The notes under the pieces were generated by a model that made no database searches, was not told where the DNA came from, and saw only the letters and a list, made by a program, of their open reading frames with translations. Shown piece by piece: positions 1 to 7,535 of a stretch of DNA of 64,000 nucleotides. The number at the start of each line of letters is the position of its first letter. Position 1 is the first letter of the stretch. Position numbers and translations under genes: made by a program. This DNA is from Acidobacteriota bacterium (GTDB lineage: Bacteria > Acidobacteriota > Terriglobia > Bryobacterales > Bryobacteraceae), in the NCBI GenBank assembly GCA_026394055.1, contig JAPKYZ010000045.1:1-64000 (forward strand). The letters are read 5' to 3'.

Positions 1-27
1 CAAAACTGGCTTTGTCGCCTTTAGACC

Positions 28-1395
28 ATGCTTCAGGAATACATTCACGCTCACGAACAGCGGCTGCTGGACGAACTACTGACGTTTCTCCGCATCCCCT
101 CCATTTCGACGCTGCCCGAACACCAGGGTGACGTCGCCCGGGCGGCCGAATTTGTCGCCGATGCGTTGCGCACGGCTGGTCTGGAGCATGTCGAGATCAT
201 TCCCACTGACGGGCACCCGCTGGTCTATGGTGATTGGCTGCATGCGCCGGGCAAGCCCACAGTGCTCTGCTATGGGCACTACGATGTGCAGCCGCCGGAC
301 CCGCTGGAGCTGTGGTTGACGCCACCGTTTGAACCGACCATCCGCGACGGCAACATCTACGCGCGCGGCTCGGCTGACGACAAAGGCCAGATGTACACCC
401 ACATCAAGGCGATTGAGGCGTTGATGGCCCTTCACGGCGGCAAGCTGCCGGTGAACGTGAAGTTCCTGATCGAGGGTGAAGAGGAGATCGGCGGCAAGTC
501 GATCTCCAAGTTCGTGCCTGCCCATCGCGACAAGCTGAAGGCCGATGTGGCGCTGGTGTCGGATACGGCGCTCTATGCTGACGGCATCCCGACCCTGTGC
601 GTGGGCCTGCGCGGGCTGATCTATACCGAGATCGAAGCCACCGGCCCGGGGCGCGACCTCCATTCCGGGTTGTTCGGCGGCGCGGCCCCCAACGCGGTCT
701 ATGGCCTGGTGGAGCTGCTGGCCAAGATGAAAGATGCCGATGGCCGCATCCAGATCCCAGGTATCTATGACGATGTCACCGAGCCGACCTCGGCAGAACT
801 GGCCAGCTGGGACAGCCTGCCCTTCAGCGCGGAAAGCTTCCGGCAGAACGAAGTCGGCGCCACCAGCTTGACCGGCGAGCCGGATCGCCGCGTGCTCGAA
901 CGCATCTGGTCTCGGCCGACAGTGGAAGTGCACGGCATCGCCGGGGGCTTTACGGCCGCTGGAGCCAAGACTGTCATTCCGGCCAAAGCCACGGCCAAAC
1001 TGAGCATCCGTCTAGTGCCGGACCAGAAGCCGGAAAAAGTGATCGCAGCGTTGCGTGAGTTTGTCGCGGCCAACACGCCGCTCGGGATCGTCACCGAAGT
1101 TCGAGTATTGAGCGGCGGCCCGGGGCTGGTGGTGAATCCCGATCATCCAGCCATTGCCGCGGCGGCCAAGGTGTTTGCCGAGGCGCTGGACCGGCCGACG
1201 GTGTTCACGCGGTCCGGCGGCTCCATCCCGATCGTGGGTGAGTTCGCGGAGTACTTGGGTATTCCCACGGTGCTGATGGGCTTCGGCTTGCCGGATGACG
1301 GCCTGCATTCTCCGAACGAGAAGTTCCGGTTGTCGAACTACTACATGGGCATCGCCACGGTGGCACACTTCCTTGATGAGTACGGAAATCGCTGA
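28..1395 (+). CDS. M20-family metallopeptidase (dipeptidase-like)
   Basis: Predicted cytoplasmic zinc-dependent dipeptidase or deacylase of 455 aa, the normal length for M20 peptidases. The metal-site signature GHYDVQPP lies at residues 83-90 (His84, Asp86), followed by GSADDKG (about 114-120) and the general-base region EGEEEIGG (about 149-156). A dimerisation (lid) domain occupies roughly residues 195-310. No signal peptide is seen. The last 20 bases overlap the start of murJ, so the two are probably co-transcribed. The family is clear; the substrate (dipeptide, N-acyl amino acid or other) cannot be read from the sequence. Confidence 0.9.
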   Translation: MLQEYIHAHEQRLLDELLTFLRIPSISTLPEHQGDVARAAEFVADALRTAGLEHVEIIPTDGHPLVYGDWLHAPGKPTVLCYGHYDVQPPDPLELWLTPPFEPTIRDGNIYARGSADDKGQMYTHIKAIEALMALHGGKLPVNVKFLIEGEEEIGGKSISKFVPAHRDKLKADVALVSDTALYADGIPTLCVGLRGLIYTEIEATGPGRDLHSGLFGGAAPNAVYGLVELLAKMKDADGRIQIPGIYDDVTEPTSAELASWDSLPFSAESFRQNEVGATSLTGEPDRRVLERIWSRPTVEVHGIAGGFTAAGAKTVIPAKATAKLSIRLVPDQKPEKVIAALREFVAANTPLGIVTEVRVLSGGPGLVVNPDHPAIAAAAKVFAEALDRPTVFTRSGGSIPIVGEFAEYLGIPTVLMGFGLPDDGLHSPNEKFRLSNYYMGIATVAHFLDEYGNR

Positions 1396-3043
1396 CCCCC
1401 AGTCCGAAAAGCCTCCCGCCGCACCGGTGAGTGTTTTCCGCTCCGCCAGCATCGTCTCGGCGGCAGTGGCGCTGAGCCGCGTCAGTGGTTTGGTGCGCGA
1501 GATGGTGATGGCGCGCCTGTTCGGTGCGAGCTTGGCCTATGACTCGTTTCTGTTGGCCTTTCGCATTCCGAATCTGACGCGTGATCTGTTCGCGGAAGGC
1601 GCGCTGTCGAGCGCGTTTGTCCCAAAGTTCACCGAATACCTGAACCACCGCAGCCGCGAGGAAGCGGCGCGGCTGGCCAATCTGGTGGCCACGGCGCTGA
1701 TCATGCTGGTGGGCGGCTTCTGCCTGCTCGGCATGGCGGCCAGTCCGTGGCTGGTGGGTTTGCTGGCGCCGGGCTTTCATCAGGTGCCGGGCAAGTTTGA
1801 ACTGGCTGTTTCACTGACCCGGGTGATGTTCCCGTTCCTGCTGCTGGTGGCGCTGGCCGCGCAGGCGATGGGCATCTTGAATGCGTGCGGCCAATTTGGC
1901 GTGCCCGCGATGTCGTCCACATTTTTCAACTTGGGCTCGGTCGCATTTGGGCTGATCCTCGGCCTGGTGCTGGGCCCGCAGTGGGGCCTGCAGCCGATTG
2001 AGGGGATGGCCTGGGGCGTCGTGGGTGGTGGTGCGTTGCAGATGCTGGTGCAGGTGCCCGCGCTCGCGAAACAAGGCTTCCGGTTCCGCCTGCTGATCGA
2101 TTGGCAGGACCCGGGGCTGCGGCACATTCTCGCCCTGATGGGCCCCGCCATCCTGGGCAGCGCTGCGGTGCAGATCAACGTGATGGTGAACACCTCGTTC
2201 GCCGCCGATGTGCTGGACCCGTTGCGCGGCCACGATGGTCCGGTGAGCTGGCTCGGCTATGCGTTCCGGTTCATGCAGCTGCCGCTGGGGCTGTTTGGCG
2301 TCGCCATCGCGTCGGCCACTTTACCGGCCGTCTCACGGAGCGCCGCGGCGGGCAACACGGAAGAGTTTCGCCGGACGTTGTCGCGGTCCTTGGGTATGGT
2401 CTTTTTGCTGACGGTGCCTTCGTCGGCGGGGCTGATCATTCTGGGCCGGTCGATGATTGGGGCGATCTATGAAGGCGGCTCCTTCAACTCCTACGACACG
2501 TCGCAGACGGCACTGGCGCTGAACGGCTTTGCCTTTGGGCTGGTCGGCTATGCCGCCATGAAGGTGCTGACCCCGGCCTTTTATGCGCTTCAGGATTCGC
2601 GCACTCCGATGCTGGTCAGCCTGTTGAGCGTTGGCGTCAACTTCTTCACCGCCACCACGCTGATCCGTCTGGTGGGGCTGGGCCACGAAGGCTTGGCGAT
2701 GACCACCTCCGCCGTGGCGGTGTTCGGATTCCTGGCCTTGTTCTGGATTTTGCGCGGGCGGCTGGGTGGCATCAATGGCCGCGAGTTGGCCTCCAGCTTT
2801 GCGCGGATCGTGGTGGCGGCGTTTGCCATGGGGTTGGTGGTCTACTTCGTCAACGACCGCGTGCTGGCGGCATTGGGACCGGGCAAACTGTCGTATCTGG
2901 CCGCACTGGCCATGGCGATTCCGGGGGGCGCCGCGGTCTACTGGGCGGTCTGCCGGATGCTGCGGGTGCCGGAGCTGGAACCCGTCACACGTTCGCTTGA
3001 CAGGTTTAATCCTTGGCGGCGTGCTACGATTTCGACTAGATGA
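1376..3043 (+). CDS. murJ: MurJ/MviN lipid II flippase
   Basis: Integral membrane protein of 555 aa in the MviN/MurJ branch of the MOP superfamily, which flips undecaprenyl-linked peptidoglycan precursor across the inner membrane. The start was set at ATG 1376 because the protein from there begins with a short polar stretch and then the conserved region ALSRVSGLVREMV (about residues 30-42); the longer reading frame upstream lies inside the peptidase gene. About 14 hydrophobic segments follow to the C terminus. The start overlaps the previous gene by 20 bp and the stop overlaps the next start (ATGA), implying translational coupling on both sides. Confidence 0.92.
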   Translation: MSTEIADPQSEKPPAAPVSVFRSASIVSAAVALSRVSGLVREMVMARLFGASLAYDSFLLAFRIPNLTRDLFAEGALSSAFVPKFTEYLNHRSREEAARLANLVATALIMLVGGFCLLGMAASPWLVGLLAPGFHQVPGKFELAVSLTRVMFPFLLLVALAAQAMGILNACGQFGVPAMSSTFFNLGSVAFGLILGLVLGPQWGLQPIEGMAWGVVGGGALQMLVQVPALAKQGFRFRLLIDWQDPGLRHILALMGPAILGSAAVQINVMVNTSFAADVLDPLRGHDGPVSWLGYAFRFMQLPLGLFGVAIASATLPAVSRSAAAGNTEEFRRTLSRSLGMVFLLTVPSSAGLIILGRSMIGAIYEGGSFNSYDTSQTALALNGFAFGLVGYAAMKVLTPAFYALQDSRTPMLVSLLSVGVNFFTATTLIRLVGLGHEGLAMTTSAVAVFGFLALFWILRGRLGGINGRELASSFARIVVAAFAMGLVVYFVNDRVLAALGPGKLSYLAALAMAIPGGAAVYWAVCRMLRVPELEPVTRSLDRFNPWRRATISTR

Positions 3044-3798
3044 TAGAGGAAGTTGAACAGGCCGTCCGGCTGGAAGAAGTCGACCGTCGGCTGATCACCC
3101 TGACGCAAGAAATCGCGGAGCTTCCGAAGCACATCGCGCAGATTGAGAAGCAGTTGATCGGCCATTTGAAGCAATTGGAGGCCGAAAAAGCGGCGTTGGC
3201 CGCCAATCAAAAGGAGCGCAAACAGAAGGAACTGGATGTCCAAGCGGCCAACCAGAAGATCTCCAAACTGCGCGACCAGATGATGTCCGCCAAGACGAAC
3301 GAGCAGTACAAGGCGTTCCAGCACGAGATCGAGTTTTGCGAAGGCGAAATTCGCAAGGCCGAAGAAAGGTCACTGGAGTTGATGACCGCCTCGGAGCCGC
3401 TCACCGCCGCCGTAAAGGTTGCTGAATTGGCGCTGGCGGAAGAAAAGAAGCAGGTAGAGGCGGAAAAGGCCAGCGCTCGCGAGCGTTCCGTGGCTGATCA
3501 GCAAGCCGTGCTTGAGGCCAAGGCCAAGCGCGCCGAACTGGCGGCCACTTTGCCGCCGCCGCTGCTGGCCAACTTCGAACGGCTGCGCAAGAAGTTCCCC
3601 AAGGGGCCGATTGTGGCCGATGCCACCAAAGGGCAATGCTCAGCCTGCCACATGAAGTTGCGGCCCCAGTACTTTGAGGACTTGAAGCGGGCCACCAAGG
3701 TGATGAACTGCGAAAGCTGCGGCCGCATCATCCGGTACGCCCCGGTGGTGGACCAGCAGGCAATGTTTGATGGTGGCACGCGCGTTTCGATGAGCTAA
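3040..3798 (+). CDS. Coiled-coil protein with C4 zinc ribbon
   Basis: A 252-aa protein with a long charged heptad-rich coiled coil (about residues 1-175) and a C-terminal zinc ribbon whose two CxxC knuckles are CSACHMK and CESCGRI (about 205-232). This is the architecture of the widespread bacterial C4-type zinc-ribbon family (COG1579-like), proposed to bind nucleic acid; its exact role is not established. It starts in an ATGA overlap with murJ. A strong hairpin follows 30 bp after the stop. Confidence 0.85.
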   Translation: MIEEVEQAVRLEEVDRRLITLTQEIAELPKHIAQIEKQLIGHLKQLEAEKAALAANQKERKQKELDVQAANQKISKLRDQMMSAKTNEQYKAFQHEIEFCEGEIRKAEERSLELMTASEPLTAAVKVAELALAEEKKQVEAEKASARERSVADQQAVLEAKAKRAELAATLPPPLLANFERLRKKFPKGPIVADATKGQCSACHMKLRPQYFEDLKRATKVMNCESCGRIIRYAPVVDQQAMFDGGTRVSMS

Positions 3799-3828
3799 GT
3801 AGCGCTCAGCCAGAGCAGGAAGACAAAG

Positions 3829-3861
3829 AGGGCCAGCAGGAGATGAACTCCGGCTGGCCCT
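3829..3861. terminator. Intrinsic terminator between convergent genes
   Basis: A 9-bp perfect stem (AGGGCCAGC at 3829-3837 with GCTGGCCCT at 3853-3861) is extended by GGAG/CTCC around the loop ATGAA. It lies between the convergent zinc-ribbon and radical SAM genes. A short T run follows on the plus strand (GATGTTTTGG) and A-rich sequence precedes it, so it may work in both directions. Confidence 0.75.
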
Positions 3862-3879
3862 GATGTTTTGGTGCTGCGG

Positions 3880-5430
3880 TTAAGCGAGCTTGACTAAGCC
3901 CGTGGCCGAAGCGGCGGCGGCCATGGAGGCCGGCATTTCCAGGTTCGGCATCGGCTTGGCCGTGAACAGGCGGCGGCTGGGAATGGCTAGCAGGCGGGCC
4001 CACTTGTTGGCGCGGCTGCGGCGGGCGCTATCGGTGGAGATGCCGGTATTGGCGTACATCTGGCGGTACAGGCGCGAGATAAAGACAAAGGCGATGCGGC
4101 CCTTTAGGTTCGGCACACAACTGGAGCGTTTCCAGATCGCACCCAGGCTGTAGAACTGGTCCCACACCTTCTGCGTGCGGTCCCGGATCTCATCGGTGCT
4201 CATCGTGGGGTGCTCGACAAACATCTTGGGGCGCTTTTCGGCTGGGATCAGCCAGTGGCGCGTCACCGGAATGCCGTCCACCCGCTGGACGCCTTCGCCC
4301 TGCTTCTTTTCCCACTTGTCGAAGTCGACCGTGCCGGGGAACGGCGTCAACATCACGAATTGGGCAAAGGTAATGTCCGCCTTCTTGGCCAAAGCCAACG
4401 TGGCGTCAAACGTGTCTTCACGATCACTGGGCAGGCCAAAGATAAACGAGCCCAGCACATGCACACCAGCCGCCCGGAAGCGGCGCAGGCGCTCCGCCAG
4501 TTCCGCACCCGAGGAGTTAAAGCCCTTGTAGACGGCCTTCAAGCCTTCGTCGGTGACCGATTCAACGCCCACCAGCGCACCCTTGATCCGAGCCTTGTGC
4601 ATCGCTTCGAGGAACGCCTGATCTTCCGAGGCTTCCATGGTGATCTGCGTGAACAGCACCATGTCCTTGGGCAGTTCCGCCAAGGCGGCCATCAGCTCGA
4701 ACCGCTCGTTGCGGATCGCGATCAGCTCGGCCAACCGGGCGTAGTTCTTCTGCCGCTCGGCGTTGGCCAAGTCGGTCAGCGTCACCGGGTAGAAGTTGTC
4801 GTCAGCCAGCGCGATGAAGCGATAGCCCAGGCGCCGCAGTTCGACAATCTCGGCAATCACCGGATGGGTGGCGCGCTGGCGCGGTTCCTGGCCGTCGGTC
4901 CGCCAGACGGAACAGAACGAGCAGTGCTTGGGGCAGCCGCGGACGGTCTGCACCGAGGCCCACATATAACGGCCGGCGGGCAGCAGATCCCAGCGGGCGG
5001 AGGCGAACTTGCCGGCACTGACGCGGCCCCCAGCATAATTCTTTTCCGGCTTTCCAGCCGAGCAATCGTCGATCACTTGGCCCCAAACCTGGTCACCGTC
5101 GCCATCGACAACAGCATGAGCCTGGCCCAGTTCAAAAGCTTCTTCCGGAAAAAGGGTGGCGTGGATGCCGCCGAACACGACCCAGGCGCCGCGCTCCCGG
5201 GCGGCCCGGCCTACGGCAAACCCACGCAGGGCATTGCCCGTGTGGATCCCGATGCCGACGACATCACCGGCCTGGATGGTGTTGACATCCAGCGCCTCCA
5301 GCGTCTCGTCGACGATCACCGGATCGCCAAACCGAGCCGGGGTTGCCCCCGCCAATACAAAAAGCCAACGAGGGGTGATGACCCCGATGCCAAATGCTAA
5401 GTCGCTGGGGTTGATAAGGTGAACCCGCAT
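3880..5430 (-). CDS. B12-binding domain radical SAM protein
   Basis: A 516-aa enzyme with an N-terminal cobalamin-binding-like Rossmann domain (about residues 1-130) and a radical SAM core. The 4Fe-4S motif is CPKHCSFC, with Cys166, Cys170 and Cys173 in the canonical CX3CX2C spacing. The C-terminal 100 or so residues are a family-specific tail rich in basic residues. Related cobalamin-dependent radical SAM proteins methylate unactivated carbons in hopanoids, bacteriochlorophyll or natural products, but nothing nearby fixes the substrate. It is transcribed convergently with the zinc-ribbon gene and divergently from the RRM gene. Confidence 0.85.
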   Translation of the reverse strand: MRVHLINPSDLAFGIGVITPRWLFVLAGATPARFGDPVIVDETLEALDVNTIQAGDVVGIGIHTGNALRGFAVGRAARERGAWVVFGGIHATLFPEEAFELGQAHAVVDGDGDQVWGQVIDDCSAGKPEKNYAGGRVSAGKFASARWDLLPAGRYMWASVQTVRGCPKHCSFCSVWRTDGQEPRQRATHPVIAEIVELRRLGYRFIALADDNFYPVTLTDLANAERQKNYARLAELIAIRNERFELMAALAELPKDMVLFTQITMEASEDQAFLEAMHKARIKGALVGVESVTDEGLKAVYKGFNSSGAELAERLRRFRAAGVHVLGSFIFGLPSDREDTFDATLALAKKADITFAQFVMLTPFPGTVDFDKWEKKQGEGVQRVDGIPVTRHWLIPAEKRPKMFVEHPTMSTDEIRDRTQKVWDQFYSLGAIWKRSSCVPNLKGRIAFVFISRLYRQMYANTGISTDSARRSRANKWARLLAIPSRRLFTAKPMPNLEMPASMAAAASATGLVKLA

Positions 5431-5640
5431 TCACACTCCTTGGACGTTGCCGCCGTAGGCGTCAATTCACCGAGGAAGCTAGCAGCACCTTGAGGTATGA
5501 TTCGCCGTAGCGAGCATACCAGAGATGGGGGGCTGGTGCCATGCTACTCTGGAGACACGCTACGGAATCGTGGCGGCTCTGCCGTGTTAAACTTCGCCCG
5601 CGTTATTGTGTTTGGCCTAGCCCAGCTCGCAGTGTGTCCG

Positions 5641-5686
5641 GCTGCCCGGAAGGCAGCTTGTAATTGATGGGTGACCATTCACCCAT
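5641..5686 (+). promoter_or_regulatory. Two tandem hairpins in the 5' leader of the RRM gene
   Basis: Hairpin 1 is GCTGCC (5641-5646) with GGCAGC (5652-5657) around a 5-nt loop. Hairpin 2 is ATGGGTGA (5667-5674) with TCACCCAT (5679-5686) around the loop CCAT. Hairpin 2 ends 4 nt before the Shine-Dalgarno AAGGAG (5691-5696). The position suggests a leader that could control translation of the RNA-binding protein downstream; this is inference. Confidence 0.5.
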
Positions 5687-5703
5687 GTCCAAGGAGTAGT
5701 GAG

Positions 5704-6060
5704 ATGACCAATATTTTCGTAGGAAACCTTTCCTATCAGACCGGCGAGGCCGATTTGGAAGCCGCATTTGCGCAGTACGGGGCGGTTGAGCGGGTGAGCA
5801 TTGTCCGGGATCGCGATACGGGCCAGCCGCGCGGGTTCGCTTTTGTTGAAATGACCAATGGCAACGAGGCGCAGAATGCGATCGCCAGCCTGAACGGGCG
5901 CGAGTTGAACGGCCGTGCAATCAATGTGAACGAAGCCCGTCCGCGTGAAGAGCGTGGTGGTGGCGGTGGTGGTAACCGGTTCGGCGGCGGCGGTGGCGGT
6001 GGCCGTGGCGGCAACCGGGGCGGCGGTGGTGGCGGCGGCCGGCGCGAACAGCGCTGGTAG
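5704..6060 (+). CDS. RRM-domain glycine-rich RNA-binding protein
   Basis: Small 118-aa RNA-binding protein. One RRM (about residues 1-80) has RNP2 (IFVGNL, residues 3-8) and RNP1 (RGFAFVEM, about 46-53); a Gly/Arg-rich tail follows, like the cyanobacterial and plant glycine-rich RNA-binding proteins. The start is fixed by AAGGAG at 5691-5696, 7 nt before ATG 5704; an in-frame start 33 bp upstream would lie inside the leader hairpin. Members of this family are often cold-responsive RNA chaperones. A terminator follows 30 bp after the stop, so the gene is monocistronic. Confidence 0.9.
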   Translation: MTNIFVGNLSYQTGEADLEAAFAQYGAVERVSIVRDRDTGQPRGFAFVEMTNGNEAQNAIASLNGRELNGRAINVNEARPREERGGGGGGNRFGGGGGGGRGGNRGGGGGGGRREQRW

Positions 6061-6090
6061 TCAGTTCCCGAAAATCGATAAAAGTATCAA

Positions 6091-6127
6091 GGGCCTCTGG
6101 AGTCAATTCCGGGGGCCCTCAGGTTTT
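6091..6127 (+). terminator. Intrinsic terminator after the RRM gene
   Basis: GGGCCTCT plus GGA (6091-6101) pairs with TCC plus GGGGGCCC (6108-6118), an 11-bp stem with two G-U pairs and a 6-nt loop. TTTT follows at 6124-6127 and again near 6137. Confidence 0.75.
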
Positions 6128-6145
6128 AGGCTGTAATTTTAAGCG

Positions 6146-7471
6146 CTACTGCAAGGACGAGCGGCGTATCCAGGCGGTCAAAAGCACCGCAGCCGCCATC
6201 ATCAAGCCCAACGTCAACCCCACCCACAGCCCGAATACCTGCCACCCAAAGACAAAACAGAGCGCCGCCCCAATCGGCAATCCCACCACCAGATACCCGG
6301 CCACATTGGCCACAAACGCCATCTTGGTGTCTCCCAATCCGCGCAACGCTCCGGTGGCCACCACCTGCACCCCATCAAACAACTGGAACGCGGCCGCCAT
6401 CCCGATCAGCGGGATGCCAACCGCCAGCACGGCGCGATCAGTCGTGTAGAGCCCGAGAATGTAGCGCGGTGCCAGCATCATCGCGATGCCGGAACAGGCC
6501 ATGAAGCCCGCTCCGAGAGCAATCGCGGTCCAGCCCGAGACTCGCGCCGCCAACCGGTCCCCCCGGCCCATCGCTTGCCCCACCCGTACCGCCGCCGCCG
6601 AACTGATGCCCAGCGGCACCATGTAGGTGAGCGCTGCATTGTTCAGCACGATCTCATGCGCGGCCAGCGCGAAAGCCGGAAACTGCCCGGCGAGAGCGGT
6701 GGCGAGGCCGAACCCGGCGATCTCAAGAAAGATATGCCCGGCCGCCGGAACGCCCAACAGAAATAGCTTCTCGATGCGCGTCCAATCGGGCCGCTCCCAC
6801 TTCAGTACCCCGCGCGGCAGGGCCAGCAGCAGGACGGCCGCCATATAGATGCGGGCGGCGATGGTGGAGACCGCCGAACCGGTGACGCCCATTTGCGGCG
6901 CGCCCCAATGGCCGTGGATCAGCAGCCAGTTGCCGGCGAAGTTGATTAGGTTGGCGCTCACCAGGGCCACCATCACCGGACGCACGACATTCATTGATTG
7001 CAGATAGCGCCGGAAGACCGCGTAGACGCCCAGCGGGAAGACGCTCCAGGCCAGGGCGCTCGAAAACGGTTGAGCGAGGCGGCTGACCGCCAGCTCAATC
7101 CCCCACCACGGCAGGGTCAGCGCGAAAAGTTGCATGACGGCGAACAGCACCGGCGCCACCAGAGCGGCCAGCCATAGGCCCTGCCGCAGGGAATGGTCAC
7201 AATCGGCCTGATCACCGGCTCCAAACGCCTGGGCGATCAACGTATCCAGGCCCAGCAGGAACCCGATCACCAGAATGCCCACGGTGTTGAAGATGACGTT
7301 GCCCATCGCCACCGCCCCGATTGCCTCCGGACCCAGACTGCCCACCATCATCGTGTCCACCACGCCCATGGCCATCCAGCCCAGTTCAGCGAGGACGACC
7401 GGAAGCGCCAGCTGGACCAAGGGCTTCAGCTCAGCACGGAAAAGAGTAGACGGACGGTTGGCGACCAACAT
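6146..7471 (-). CDS. MATE-family multidrug/Na+ antiporter
   Basis: Inner-membrane exporter of 441 aa with about 12 transmembrane segments. The N-terminal family region ALPVVLAELGWMAMGVVDTM places it in the NorM-like MATE branch, which exports cationic drugs or metabolites in exchange for Na+ or H+. The start was placed at ATG 7471 (MLVANRPS) because the preceding 21 codons of the open frame are polar, do not fit the family and run to within 2 bp of the divergent EF-G-like gene. No clear ribosome binding site is visible for either start. The substrate is unknown. Confidence 0.88.
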   Translation of the reverse strand: MLVANRPSTLFRAELKPLVQLALPVVLAELGWMAMGVVDTMMVGSLGPEAIGAVAMGNVIFNTVGILVIGFLLGLDTLIAQAFGAGDQADCDHSLRQGLWLAALVAPVLFAVMQLFALTLPWWGIELAVSRLAQPFSSALAWSVFPLGVYAVFRRYLQSMNVVRPVMVALVSANLINFAGNWLLIHGHWGAPQMGVTGSAVSTIAARIYMAAVLLLALPRGVLKWERPDWTRIEKLFLLGVPAAGHIFLEIAGFGLATALAGQFPAFALAAHEIVLNNAALTYMVPLGISSAAAVRVGQAMGRGDRLAARVSGWTAIALGAGFMACSGIAMMLAPRYILGLYTTDRAVLAVGIPLIGMAAAFQLFDGVQVVATGALRGLGDTKMAFVANVAGYLVVGLPIGAALCFVFGWQVFGLWVGLTLGLMMAAAVLLTAWIRRSSLQ

Positions 7472-7535
7472 GCAAGGGTTCAACTTCAGTGTAGTTGTGA
7501 TACGATTCCGCCCGTCGTCATAGGACCGAAACATT

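Noticed and set aside
4210-5400. 396-codon open frame on the plus strand
   Set aside because: It lies wholly opposite the radical SAM gene; the product has low-complexity, His/Arg/Gln-rich composition and no family motif.
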